Shown: positions 43,412 through 54,542 of the stretch, piece after piece
How positions within the stretch are numbered: the first letter of the stretch is position 1
How the letters are laid out: the number at the start of each line of letters is the position of its first letter
NCBI GenBank assembly: GCA_023935145.1
Contig: CM043700.1
Location: 100,048,400-100,112,399 of the forward strand
Length of the DNA stretch: 64,000 bases
Source of the DNA: Bretschneidera sinensis
Lineage: Eukaryota > Streptophyta > Magnoliopsida > Brassicales > Akaniaceae
Direction of reading: 5' to 3'
The notes under the pieces: model-generated
Database searches by the model: none
What the model was told of the DNA's origin: nothing
Seen by the model: only the letters and a program-made list of their open reading frames with translations
Program-made: the position numbers and the translations under genes

Positions 43412-44763
43412 ATGGCTTCAAATTTCATTGTTGAGAAGTTTGATGGAAAGGGAGACTTTGTCCTTTGGAAGCGGAAGATCAAGATGGCAACAGAAGGTAG
43501 ACTTGGCTATTGGAGAAGATGATGTTTTTCTAGCAAGTATCACGGAGGACGAGTGGATTGAGATGAAGAAGATGGTGTGCAACACCATTTTCTTGCACAT
43601 GTCAGATAGTGTCACAAGGGAGTGTGGAGACTCAGAAGATCCTGCTGTCATATGGAAGAAACTAGATGAGTTGTTTCTTACCAAAACTCTCCCTAATAAG
43701 ATTTATCTTCTTAAAAGAATCTTTGCTTTTAAAATGGATCCTAATAAAGAGTTGCAAGATAATCTTGATGTGTTTAATAAGCTAGTTCAAGATTTGAATA
43801 ACTATAGCAAAACATTCCCGGATGAACAATTGGTTGTTATTTTGTTGAATTCTCTTCCTGATTGTTTTGATAATTTGATTAATGCTATTGAATATGGAAG
43901 AGATACTTTAACCAAGGAGATTGTGTTCAATGCCATAAGGGCTCATGATTTCAAAGCCAAGATGAGGGAAGCATCAAGTGGAGAAGGGCTATTCGTTAGA
44001 GGAAGGCCAGCAACTCGAAATATCAGTAGCATTCATGGTAACTACCAGGAGAAATCAAGAGGTAGAGGGCAGAGCCATGGGAGATCTCATTCTAAACCGA
44101 GATTTGGAGAAAAGAGATGCTTCGACTGCAACAAGGAGGGATATTTCAGGAAAGATTGTAAGAAGAAGATGTGGGATGAGAGAGGAAGAAGCCATACCAA
44201 CAATAGAGAGGCTTCGGTTGCCAAAGAACAGCAAGATGATGTTCTTGTTGTGTGCTCAAATGTGAGCAGGAGGCAAGGCAGCGAGAAATGGATTCTGGAT
44301 TCTGGGTGGATTTGTCATATGTGCCCTCACAAGGATTGGTTTAAGAATTTCCAGGAAACTAATGATGGAAAGGTTTTCTTGGGGAATGACACTTCTTGCC
44401 AAGTGAGGGGGATAGGAGACATCCAATTGAGGATGTTTGATGGAGTCACATGGCTGCTACAGAATGTGAAGTATCTTCCAGATTTGAAAAGGAATTTGAT
44501 CTCATTGGGGCAGCTAGATTCCATGGGGTATACATACAAGGTAGAGGGAGGAAAGATCAAGGTAACTAAGTGATAGTGATCAAAGCAGCAATAAAGGATG
44601 GACTCTATGAGATGATCGGAGACAGAAATCAAGGATCAAGTAGCAAGCTTGATGGCTGAGATGGATAGGGCAGCCCTTTGGCACACTCGCTTGGGACATA
44701 TTAGCAAAAAGGGCCTACAAGTTCTCAGCAAGAATGGTCTACTTGGTGGTGACAAAGTAGACA
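43412..44763 (+). pseudogene. Copia gag, protease start and pre-integrase domain, truncated
   Basis: The likely start is the ATG at 43412 (MASNFIVEKFDGKGDFVLW). The frame shifts near 43490, and a small deletion there removes part of the usual LVQQK region. The main frame runs to a TGA at 44571 with ITEDEWIEMKKMV, LFLTKTLPNKIYLLKR and QLVVILLNSLPD, all typical of copia gag. The zinc knuckle reads CFDCNKEGYFRKDC (about 44120), with His replaced by Tyr. The protease active site WILDSG is kept (about 44292), but the following CTHH reads WICH. After the TGA the pre-integrase domain WHTRLGHISKKGLQVLSKNG is readable to 44763, where it fuses to LTR sequence. Confidence 0.85.
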
Positions 44764-45618
44764 TTGGCGCCTCAGCACACAAAGTGTGCGCCTCAGCGCA
44801 CAACAAGTCAAAGAAGTGCAGCATTAGGTCAGGCCGCGGCCCAGCCTTCCTAGGCCGCAGAGCCCAGCATAGAGGAAGCCTGGAGGAGGTGTGCGCCACA
44901 GCTTAGCCTCCCCTAGGCTACGATGCCCAGAGAGTGATGTATGTGTGCCCTGGCTTGAGCCGCGGCTTGCCCTGTTTTGGGCCGCGGCGCCAGGCACATT
45001 GAGACTAGTCTCTTTAGCCTTTTGAAAAATGTGTGGGGCATGAACCAAAACGCACAGGATCACTAAGGATTGATGAAGGGCTATGATTGAATGGTCCTCA
45101 AGATCTAAGGGTGGAGATTGACTTCAAAGATTGGCTCAAGAAGTGGTGCACTATATAGAGGGTCACCTAGCTTCAATCTCAAGAATAAGTGAGACACAAG
45201 AAACATAAGTGATCATCATACAAGAGAATTCAAGTGCAAGTGTGAGAGTGCAAAGACACAAAACAAAGGAGAGGCACTAGAATAGATCTCAGAAGAGAGG
45301 CTGGTTGTAAAGAGGGAGTAGCATAGATTGGGTAGAGGGCTTTGTAATAGTTCTTATCACTTTCTTTATTCTCTTCTTTGGTTCTTCAAGAACTTCAGAT
45401 TATTGAAGGGGTGTTGTTGTATTTGTAAGAACTCATTGATTCATTGTAGAGAGTTCAGAGGAACTCATAGGGACGTAGGCTATTGCCGAACCTTGATAAC
45501 AATTGTTGTGTTCTTTCTTTTCTTTGACTTCTGTTTCTGTTTCTGATCATTACAAATCATTCTAGACTTGGGTGTTTGGAAGATCACCACTTGGGCATAT
45601 CAAGGTGATTTCCCAACA
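44764..45618 (+). repeat. Copia 3' LTR lacking its first ~57 bases
   Basis: It starts at ttggcgcctcagcacac, matching 42328 onward, and ends TTTCCCAACA. It carries about 50 extra GC-rich bases near 44930-44990 that the 5' LTR lacks. Confidence 0.88.
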
Positions 45619-45669
45619 ATAATAAAGAATAATGTGTAGGAAGTTATATAAAAATGTACAGAGATATGA

Positions 45670-45715
<46 letters not shown>

Positions 45716-46906
45716 TAATTAAATTAAGAAATGATTTAATGTGGTTGTGCTTTAGAAATCTTGATGTGTGTGATTGTATTGAAAATGTTTGCTTGGATTG
45801 CTATGGAATTATGATGTAATTGATTTGCAAATGGTTGTTTTAATATCATTTCATTATGAATGCATTTTCATTATAACAATTGCTTAATGGTATATTATTG
45901 AGGGGCAAGTGATGGGTGAGGCCGGTAGGTCTCTTCCCACAAAGGGTGTAAGGGTACCAAATGTATTTAGACGAGTAGGACCCAGCCCGGTTCAAGAGGG
46001 GTTTCGAAGATTTGATATTATGATGATTGGATGTACCAGATGATGAGATTAGCCCAATGAGGGGCATTGATATGATTGTGCACATTTTACATTGCATTGC
46101 ATTTCATGGATGCATTGTAATGATTGGCCAATGAGAGGCATATATTGTGATTGTCCCATGAGGGGTGTGTGTTATAATTGGCCCATAAAGAGCCTGTGAT
46201 ATGTTGAGTCCAGTAAAGGGCGTGCATGTGGTTACGATAATAAGAAAGTGTTGAGATAAAAATTATCATATGTTGATTGACATTGTGTTGTGTGCTATGT
46301 GATAGGAATTATACACTTGAAAATAAACTAAGAAAGGAAAATTTAATAAACTCTAATTTAAAGGACAGTTTCTACCAAGAAAATAAGAAAGAAATTTAGG
46401 GAAAAGTAAGTATTATACTACATGTAATTAAGAAAGAAATAACCTATATGATAAATGTTGTAAATAAATATGAAAAGCTTTCTATTACGATTACTTCTAG
46501 TAATGTGTTCTCAATGAGCTTTTTAGCTCACTCGTTTATTTTTAATGATATTTTAGGTAGCACCAGGTATTTTATGGTCAGAGTTAAAGGGAGTTGCATA
46601 CGAAATCCTTGTCTTTTAAGTCTTTTTTTTAAAATATTTGATAGGAGTTTAAGATTTTTTATTTTATTTTATATAATAGTCTAGTTGTTGTGGGGGAAAA
46701 TTTTCCATTAAATTGTACCATTTTAAGCTGTAAAACTTTGTATTTCCTTATATTGAAACAATTTATATTTGTATGAATTTGTGATGTTTGAAAAGACTAC
46801 AAGCTACGTTGTGAGTTTTATGCATTTGCATATAGGTTGGGGCGCTTGAAACTGAAAGGTGATGATGCTTCCTCGGGTAGGGTCGACCCAGGGATGGGTC
46901 GTTACA

Positions 46907-46911
46907 CCTCT
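46907..46911. repeat. Target site duplication cctct, right copy
   Basis: Exact repeat of 35200-35204. Confidence 0.92.
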
Positions 46912-47440
46912 AAATCATCACAAGAACGATCCCCAACTCCAACATCCCTATGTATGTACTCCTTGGGATCTATACATAATCCTTAGCTCCTTGAACTCCT
47001 TTCAATTTATTTGGGGTAGAATTTTCCCCAAAAATAAAGTTGGGCCTCTCATCCTCTCCCATTTCCCCCAAGGCTTACACAAAGCATGATTACTTTTCAA
47101 AGAGGTGGATGATGATTCACTCCCTCTTAAGGAACCAAGGCATAAGATCCAGCCAAGATTTCATCTAGCTCGTTCTCCAAACTATTGTTACTCCTACTAT
47201 TTTCACAACCATCATTATAGCTCCTATCATCATTGCTACCCCTAATATCTCTCCTAATCCTTTTATCACTACCTTTATTCCTACCACTATTACTACTTTT
47301 ATCAGAAGACATGAGAAAAGGAAAACATAGCTCATCGATTAGAAACTCCAAGAAGGCTAGCTTTCTTAGACTCCAAACTTCTTATAAGTGCTTGATCTTC
47401 GAGCACTACAACACACTCCGAGCTCCTTGAAAACTTCTAA
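46912..47440 (-). pseudogene. Tat B antisense ORF, N-terminal part
   Basis: On the minus strand 47351-47127 is open, with MSSDKSSNSGRNKGSDKR and then a Ser/Asn/Asp-rich low-complexity stretch ending LDEILAGSYALVP. After a stop, readable text toward 46912 (GEDERPNFIFGENSTPNK) joins across the Tekay insertion to the domain at 35185. The frame probably starts near 47351 or 47313. Confidence 0.55.
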
Positions 47441-47940
47441 ACTACGAAGGCTCTCAAACTTTTACTTACTTACAAATGAGTTAAGTGAAAACAAAGGGAG
47501 GACTCTCAACCCTTATATAATGCTCTGCGCTACGGTAAATGAGAAGGAATAATCACTACAACTGTAATTAATAGCACCAACACATCACATTTTTATAAAA
47601 AACCCAAGAAAGATTTTATCTTTTCAAGAAATGGAAGACATGCGCTGCCATTCTTTGCATTAAAGACGACAACTCAATGCACCCTCATTAAAACCTAAAG
47701 TAACACTCTAAAAATCTCTAATCTCGACAATGGGCCCTAAAATTCAAAATCTAGCCCAATCCGCAAGTTCCCAAACCTGAAATTTAGGCCCAATAGGAAA
47801 AGCCCAAAAAATTAACTACGCTATGGCCCATTGCAAAGAAACCCATAGGAGTTAAATGGGCCAACAGACCTTGGGTGAATCTATTTTACACCTCAAATGA
47901 GAAAGTCCATTCATTTTAGAGGCAATCCACATTCTCTATC
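47441..47940 (+). other. Tat B 3' UTR before the tandem array
   Basis: No ORF or repeat is recognised. It contains two ggccca-rich segments near 47725-47860 (tgggccc / gcccaa). Confidence 0.5.
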
Positions 47941-48728
47941 AAATTTCGAGCAGTTTAACTCTATGTCATTCTCCTCGCACCTGTTCGCCAAACTCCGAGC
48001 AATTTGATTCCATGTCATTCTCCTCAGACCTATTCATCAAACTCCGAGCAGTTTGACTCCATGGCATTCTCCTCGGACCTGTTCGCCAAACTCTGAGCAA
48101 TTTGACTCTATATCATTCTCCTTGGATCTGTTCGCCAAACTCCAAGCAGCTTGAATCCATGTCATTCTCCACGGGCCTGTTTAACAAACTTCGAGCACTT
48201 TGACTCGATGTCATTATCGTCAGATCTATTCACTAAACTCCGAGTAGTTTGAATCCATGTCATTCTCCTCGGACTTGCTCGCCAAACTCTAAGCAGTTTG
48301 ACTCCATGTCATTCTCTTTAGACCTGTTAGCTAAACTCCAAGTCATTTTGATTGAATGCCATCTCCTCGGAACACATTCACCAAACTCTGAGTCATTTTG
48401 ATTGAACATCATTTCCTCGGAACTTATTCTCCAAAATCTGAGTCATTTTGACTGAACGTCATCTCCTCAAAACTCATTCACCAAACTCTGAGTCATTTTG
48501 ACTAAATGTTATCTCCTCGGAACTCATTCGTTAAAATCTGAGTCGTTTTGACTGAACACCATTTCCTTGGACTCATTCGCCAAACTCCGAGTCGTTTTGA
48601 CTGAACGTCATTTCCTCATACTCATTCACCAAACTCCGAGTCATTTCGACTAAGCATCATCTCCTCGAACCCATTCTCCAAACTCCGAGTCGTTTTGACT
48701 GAGCATCATCTCCTCGGACTCATTCGCC
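47941..48728. repeat. Tandem array, 16 copies of a 49-bp unit (minisatellite) in Tat B 3' UTR
   Basis: Units start with aaactccgag and run 48-50 bases. The first eight follow the form cagtttgactccatgtcattctcctcggacctgttcgcc. The last eight follow tcgttttgactgaacgtcatctcctcggactcattcgcc. The switch lies near 48335. 788 bases divided by 16 gives 49.25. Each unit pairs ctccgag with a downstream ctcgga, so each can fold into a hairpin. Tandem arrays in the 3' UTR are a known trait of Tat elements. Confidence 0.95.
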
Positions 48729-48729
48729 A

Positions 48730-48771
48730 AAACTCCGAGGGAACACCAGCCTGTTAAGTCTCCTCGGAGTT
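48730..48771. repeat. Inverted repeat closing the 49-bp array
   Basis: aaactccgagg and cctcggagttt form a perfect 11-bp stem around a 20-base loop, a compact version of the stem in each array unit. Confidence 0.85.
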
Positions 48772-48903
48772 TACATCTCCACTCAAATGCGTAAGCAAAA
48801 CTCAGATTTCCATCTCTATAGTACCCTAGTGTTTTAAACCAGGTTAAATTTCACAACATTTTCCATACAATTTACTTCCTCAATTGCATAAATGCACTTA
48901 AGA

Positions 48904-48916
48904 AAGTGGGGGCATT
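48904..48916 (+). other. Polypurine tract, Tat B
   Basis: aagtgggggcatt directly precedes the LTR start TGATATAGGGG at 48917. Confidence 0.75.
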
Positions 48917-49439
48917 TGATATAGGGGAAAATCCCCCTCCAATAGTGTGATGACACATGTCAATCTCCAATGACCAAATAGTAATTTCATAACTAAAAAA
49001 AATTAGTCAATCTACTACCAACACGTGGCAAAGGGCATGCGAGTAATTTCACACCAAAAGGCCTGATACTAATCCGTCATGCCAGCCTATAGATAAGCTC
49101 TCATTTAAATCGAATTTTTCTTACAGATAACTCCAATTCTATCTACGCGAATATTATTTCTATCACAACACTAGAATTATTCTCTTAGTTGGGCTCTGCC
49201 CCAGCACACTATAAAAAGGGCTCCTACAAACCAAAAAAGTACATTGGACTCCATTATACACAACTCTCTGTTCAGTTTGATTCTTCATATTCTCAAAAAA
49301 AAAAAAAAAAAAACCTATTCTAATTAAGGCATCAGAGAGCCCCCCTGGAGGCACACCCCCTCCGGTCCTTCGACTACTTTTAAGTTTTTCTCGTTTCGTG
49401 TGTGTAGGTATTGCTTCTCGACCGATCAATTTTTCAGCA
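48917..49439 (+). repeat. Tat B 3' LTR
   Basis: It starts TGATATAGGGGAAAATCCCCC, a form common in Tat LTRs, with a short gggga/tcccc inverted start. TATAAAAA at 49210-49217 is a fair TATA box. The end is taken at ...ttcagca (49439) by the CA rule; an end at 49436 is equally possible. No partner LTR is in the window. Confidence 0.7.
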
Positions 49440-49797
49440 AATTTTTGGCATCAATAAGTAACAACCAGACTACACCATGGACCAGAAGAGGGTAAGGGAT
49501 CCGAGTCCAGTTGGGTCAGTATGCAAGGTTGCACCCACTTCCTTATACACGCCAGGTAGAATTGACTCGTCTGCTCTCTCCATGATTCCTACAAGGTTCA
49601 CCCAAACCAGAGTCATCATCTCTGGCTTCATTTTTGTTTCGGCTCTGTTTTCTTTTTTCATGTTCTTTGTTTATGGAGTACTTTTATTTTCTAGTGAGTA
49701 TGTTTTTGTTTCGGTTTTCTATTACTAGTAATTAGTTAATTGCTATATTAGTTGGTTTCTATGTGATTTGTGTGTGTAAACATTGAAAATGGATAAA
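49440..49797 (+). other. Unassigned stretch after Tat B LTR
   Basis: aatttttggcatcaataagt follows the LTR and weakly resembles the tttttggcgcc leader that follows Tat 5' LTRs. An 83-codon frame from 49477 (MDQKRVRDPSPVG) matches nothing I recognise, and its second half is hydrophobic noise. Confidence 0.3.
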
Positions 49798-50668
49798 GGT
49801 CTTTTGGTTCTTGGACACGATTATAGTGGGATAGGACTGAGATTATAGTGGGATAGGATTGGGATTATAATGGGATGAGATTACAAAAAATTAAAATTGT
49901 ACAATTTTAATCTTAGGTTTGGTTCATAGAATTAACTAATTGGTATTAAAGTAGGATAATAAATCAAAATACTATATTACCCTTTACTATTCATCTTTCA
50001 CGATCCCTAATTTCTTCACAAACCTTAAATTTCACAATTTTCTTTATTATAATTATAATTCTTATTATTACTATTTTTATTATTATATTTTCATTATAAT
50101 AATATTATTATATTCTAATTATTATAATATTATAGTAATGATAATAATTATAATAAATATTATTATCATTATAATAATTAGTGTAATATAATTATTATAT
50201 TATAACATTTATAATAATAATACTTATAATTATTATATTTATCATAATAATTAATATTAATATAAGTAAATTATAATAATAGTTGCAATTATTATATTAC
50301 TATAATTATTATTATTATAATAATTATAATTATAAAAATAATAATCATTATTATCAAAGTAATTATAATTATAATTATTTTTATTATTATAATAGTAATA
50401 ATAAAAATTATTATTATTATTATTATTATTATTATTTCTACTACTACTATTACTAAAAGGCAAAAGTGGAAGGACAAAAAAAAAATTAGTCCCAGAAGGG
50501 TATTAATTCTATCCTATGGGAGGTTGGACAAAAAATGTGGGATTATGATTGATTTTATCCCTCATTAATCTCACATGAATAGTAAATTTCTTCAACAAAA
50601 CATGAGATTAACTGTTCATATGAGATTAAAACAATCATATCCCACTTTAGTCTCCTACCAAACGGACC
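49798..50668. mobile_element. Possible MITE-like inverted-repeat element, AT-rich core
   Basis: The left end ggtcttttggttcttgg...tatagtgggatagga pairs with the reverse complement of the right end, ggtccgtttggtaggag...taaagtgggatatga, over roughly 45 imperfect bases. Between them lies an AT-rich core (50040-50460) built mostly of A and T with taa/att units. A clear target duplication was not found, so the family is open. No ORF beyond composition artefacts. Confidence 0.42.
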
Positions 50669-52680
50669 CAAAAGGTAATTGAGAAGTGTGTGCGCTTAAG
50701 GGGATAGTGTTTGCCAATTAGGAGGTTGTGTGTGTTAGGGTCACGAAAAAGAGGAAGAAGATGAAGATAGTGATTAAGGAAGAATTGTATTGATATTCTC
50801 TTATTCGAACTCAGAGTGCTCCTTACAACAAGGTTGTTACAACAAAAATTGTCTTCCTTTTCGGCGTTAATAGTACTTATACTTGTTGTAATACAATCTG
50901 TTACAGTTTGTTACAGTATGTAGAACTATTAATTCTGTTATAACTGCCTAGTTAGATTGGTGCCCTCGTCTTATAATTGCTTCCTCAGCTTCTTGATCAT
51001 TTCTTCTCAGCTCTTGCTCATCTAGCTGTGCAGCTTCTTGAATACTTTCTTCCAGCTTAGCCGTGCAGCTTCTTGATCACTTTCTTCATTTAATTCCTGC
51101 TCATGTGCCTCCTCCAATTGAAACTCAATTACATTGTTCATTTGAAGTTGCCTTTGTACATCTTCCATAATTGCTTGAGTGTCAGGTCAATGTGTGTAAC
51201 AGTGTGGTACGTGTAAAAAGCCTAAAGGGGTTGTAAATCCAATCTTTCGAGTGGAATCGATCTTGTTTCTGTAAATGGAATGGAACTGAATGTAATGAAC
51301 TGAATACTGATGCTGCACCTCGTGGTGCATTTTCATGTTATTGGGTTCAAAACTTTGGGCTTTACTAGAACCTACGGATCCATGGTTGAAGCTATTTTTG
51401 TTTTAATAGGGATTGGATCTTTTGGCAGATGGGCCGTTCAGTGGGAAGTCTTTGGGCTAAGGTTATGCTTTCAAGCAGTTTTTATTGGTTAAGCACTTGT
51501 TGAATGAAAAAATTAAGCATTTATCGACGCGTTTGGTAAAATTTGGAAACTTTTTTTTTTAATTTTTTTTTTTTTTTTTTATCTTAGTTAAATTCCATCA
51601 GTATTTTCTGCTTAAATCATAAGCGGCACCTGAGTTGCTTTAGGGAAATAGAAAATATGGTCAATTAAGTTTTATAGATGAAATGACTCGTATGCCTATA
51701 ACAATTGATGGAATCTCACCCAATTAAATAACTCCTTATATATATCTTATATTTTTTTTTGTCAATCTCTCCGTTTTGAAAGATTGAAAATTTTGACTGA
51801 GGATAGAAATTGTACATCTTTAATCTCCTCCATCAGGAGAGAGAGAGAAGGAGAGCTTGAGCTGCTGAACACACAGATATACATAACGAAATTGATTAAA
51901 ATCGATTTGGCCCAAAATTATTTTTGTATTTGGATATTTATTTTGATATTTTACTCTTTAAACTTGTCAGAAAGTATATGAATTTTCGCAACCCATTTTG
52001 TCTCTCAAATTTTTTTTTTTTTTTTTTTTATGTATATATAACTCTCTCTAGTCTAATGTACAATCTCACCCACATAATCTCCTGTCTGGTTTTTGTATGT
52101 TCAAATGACGTAATAGAGCAATTTTTTCATGAGTCCTCAGTCTGATCCAATATCTAGTTGTTATTATCTTTAATATACTTGTTCAAGCTAATTTTAAATT
52201 TAGTCAAACTTTAACGTGAACTTGACAATATTTGATCAATCGAATCTATTTCATGAGAATTTTTTAGATGAATCTCTTTGAATAAATTTGATAGACCATA
52301 ACAAGTCTTTTAAATACATGTGGTTCTTAACTGTATAGTTAATATAATTAATATTAAAATAAATATTATAATATTTGAATGAAAGAAAATTTCATTAAGC
52401 GTAAAATATCGTTTAATACTGTGACGCATATAAAATGATTATAATTACTATAATTGAATGAATCATAATTAATAATTATATGTATTGATGTGACTTAATA
52501 TAATCAAGATTTTCTATGTCATGTATTGGATTAGATTTGGGGGATTATTGAGAATATATATTACTTTACATATTTGATTTTAAATATAAGTTTAGCCTTT
52601 AGGATTATTTAATCCCTAAATAAGATTCATATAAAGTACTAAATATTTGAATGGAAAAGAAGATGCAAATAATTTAGGTA
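50669..52680. other. Intergenic, no supported gene
   Basis: Mostly AT-rich, unassigned. On the minus strand around 51170-50930 a short Glu/Gln-rich segment (FQLEEAHEQELNEESDQEAARL) with repeated QEA units is readable with one frame change. It may be a decayed protein fragment, but I cannot name it. A poly-T run is at 51550-51580 and another at 52010-52029. Confidence 0.4.
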
Positions 52681-52689
52681 TTAACCAAT

Positions 52690-53050
52690 AGGAGCCGAAG
52701 CCTAAAACAGAAAGGGACCACAATGTGTCAGCATCAAAGCCATGTCGTATGATCTCTTTGGGGACTAGAGAAAATGCGTATCATTGCGATCGTACAAAAT
52801 TCCACACAAGTGAGTCCCCTCAGAACCCAGAAGAGCTGCTTTCAGCCACCGCCCCCACTATCCAGCAGCCAGCTCATCATCTATCTCCAATGCGGAATTC
52901 CCATTCACCAGACACGTGGATCCTCCCTCCCTGATTCGCGCCCCTTGCCGGTTTTGGATTGTCCTTACACGTGTCTCCCGTGTCTTATGTAAGCATGAAG
53001 TGGCACTAACGTTGCATTGTGCGTCACCTGACTCTGAGGATTGAGGAACG
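52690..53050. promoter_or_regulatory. GC-richer segment with two G-box/ABRE palindromes
   Basis: CACGTG occurs at 52913-52918 (gacacgtgga) and 52968-52973 (tacacgtgtct), 55 bases apart, with ACGTGTC and CACGTGG contexts typical of ABA- or light-responsive plant promoters. The segment is far less AT-rich than its surroundings. No adjacent gene is visible on either strand, so it may be an orphaned promoter or a chance pair. Confidence 0.3.
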
Positions 53051-54542
53051 GCCTACTAACTTTTTTTCTTCTTCTTAAATTAATTTCATCTAGAGAGTAA
53101 AGATGTCTAACGAGTGGGTTAGTTAAACGCATTGGGTCGGGTTGCACGAATCAGTGATTAAATAACCATGAATTGGATTTTTTTTTGTCTTATAAAGTTT
53201 ATAAAATTAAGATTTGTGTTCAAATCATTTATGACGGTTAAACTCTTGAGTTAAGTAAATATAAATTAATATATATTTTTTTAAATCCAATTCTTAATTA
53301 AATTCTAACAAGTCATTGGCCAACTTAAAAATTTATTTGCTATTATTCACGGCTACAATGATTTACTAAAGAAATTAGAAACAACACTTAAATTTTTTTT
53401 TCTTTCTAATGAACATGCAATTTATTCATCATTAACATTATGTTGGGAAAAGGAAATAAGGGTAGTTAAATGGAGAAGACGGAGGAGGAGGGGAATGGAA
53501 GGTAAGACGGTTACCTTATCATTGTTTGTATGCTAAAAAAAATAATCAAAGGGTAAGGGAGGGTAAAATATCCTCTCACTATTTTGTAAGAAGAGAAAGG
53601 AAACAGAATAGATAGGTTATTATTGTAATATTACAAATATATCATTTCTTATAAAATTTAAATTATTAAAAAAAATATATATTTTTTTATTTTAAAAAAA
53701 ATAAAATTGAAATTACACAATATATAACTATAATCTTCAATCCCCTCCCCTCTCCTTCCATACCCCCAAATTGGGGGTTATTAAAAATGAAGGTTTGCAT
53801 GGGATTGGAGGTTATTAAATCTCCTCCAATATCTTCCCCCTTCTTGTTAAAAATAAATAATGCCCACTACAAAAGCAACAAAACAGTACATAATTATAAC
53901 AATTAACTACACAAAACATTAGAAAAATTAGCCAGTACAGAAAAAATGTGAGAGAATAGAATAGTGTATGGAATGAACTTTTATTTAGTGAGAAAAAAGT
54001 GAGAAGAAAAACTAAGAGAATTAATGTTTTGCTCTTGCATACATTTATAAATCATAATCCCCCAAAATTGGGAGGATTGGAGAGTGAAAACTGAGAGAAA
54101 AAAGATGTGAGATTGTTAATTTACCATTTAATCTCTATATAATCTCTCACTTTAATATCAATTAACATTATGAAAGATATAATGTTAAATTTTTTATCTC
54201 ATTTTACAAAACAAGAGTAAGAGAAAACTATTTTCTTTCCTCTCTACTACACATGTAAGAAAACGATAATTTTCTTACATTTCTATCCTTCTAGTTTTTC
54301 ATCCTCACACTTTTCTTTCCTTTTACTTTTCTCTCCAATTAAACACACCATAAACAAGGTCCGAACAAAATCAATTTTCATAACATCTTTTTATAATACT
54401 AAATTTTGAACGCACAGTATGACGGTAATGACATTGGGTTTCAAAGCATAAAGAGGATTCAAGGCAAGATACAAACCTCATATTGAATTTAAGCAACAAT
54501 GGTATCAATTATTGACATAAGTAAGCAAAACAAAATATAAAT
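53051..54542. other. Intergenic AT-rich DNA, no supported gene
   Basis: Purine- and pyrimidine-rich pieces (ggaggaggaggggaatgg near 53482, cccctcccctctcc near 53745) could pair, and ggtgtgtttaattggag on the minus strand at 54350 looks like a transposon end. Neither gave a convincing element. Confidence 0.35.

Larger units (their letters stand above)
42271..45618 (+). mobile_element. Ty1/copia element with internal deletion, 3348 bp
   Basis: TGTTGGTG...CCCAACA ends are flanked by ataat duplications (42266-42270 and 45619-45623). Content: a 5' LTR, an initiator tRNA-Met primer site, gag, a protease start and the pre-integrase domain. The sequence then jumps into a 3' LTR that lacks its first about 57 bases. 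Integrase, RT, RNase H and the purine tract are gone. Gag resembles the Tnt1-like copia group. Confidence 0.9.
35205..46906 (+). mobile_element. Tekay-type Ty3/gypsy element (Tekay 2), LARD-like
   Basis: The LTR start TGTAAAGCCCGAC is paired with a second at 41011 (TGTAGAGCCCGAT). The 3' LTR ends GGGTCGTTACA at 46906, and cctct duplications flank the element. The internal region (about 37637-41010) has no open frame of 60 codons or more, and the 5' LTR has lost its last roughly 250 bases together with the primer site. A copia element sits in the 3' LTR. The only protein-like trace is NFEDEIF just before the purine tract, as in autonomous Tekay elements. It is either a very decayed Tekay or a large non-coding derivative. 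Confidence 0.85.
41011..46906 (+). repeat. Tekay 2 3' LTR, split by a copia insertion
   Basis: The LTR parts are 41011-42270 and 45624-46906, about 2.54 kb together without the copia element and one TSD copy. It is collinear with the 5' LTR with noticeable divergence and loss of most cagtcgactgg repeats. A (GA)n run lies at 41355-41387 and a (TA)n run at 45671-45712. Confidence 0.88.
24916..49439 (+). mobile_element. Tat-lineage Ty3/gypsy element (Tat B), 5'-truncated, carrying three nested insertions
   Basis: It begins mid-RT and continues through RNase H, archaeal-type RNase H and integrase (24916-27223 and 32864-33300). An antisense ORF (33600-35199 and 46912-47440), a long 3' UTR with a 49-bp tandem array, a purine tract and a 3' LTR (48917-49439) follow. 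The deleted Athila splits integrase, with exact continuity across TSD gaatc. A Tekay element splits the antisense ORF, with TSD cctct. The dual RNase H, the antisense ORF and the tandem-repeat 3' UTR are all marks of Tat elements. The 5' LTR, gag and protease are missing. Confidence 0.8.

Noticed and set aside
47941..48728. A CRISPR-like array, given regular 49-base spacing.
   Set aside because: Units are contiguous and wholly repeated, with no unique spacers, and the genome is eukaryotic. It is a minisatellite.
50257..50477. Poly-Asn/Tyr and poly-Ile frames on the minus strand.
   Set aside because: Pure effect of taa/att repeats.
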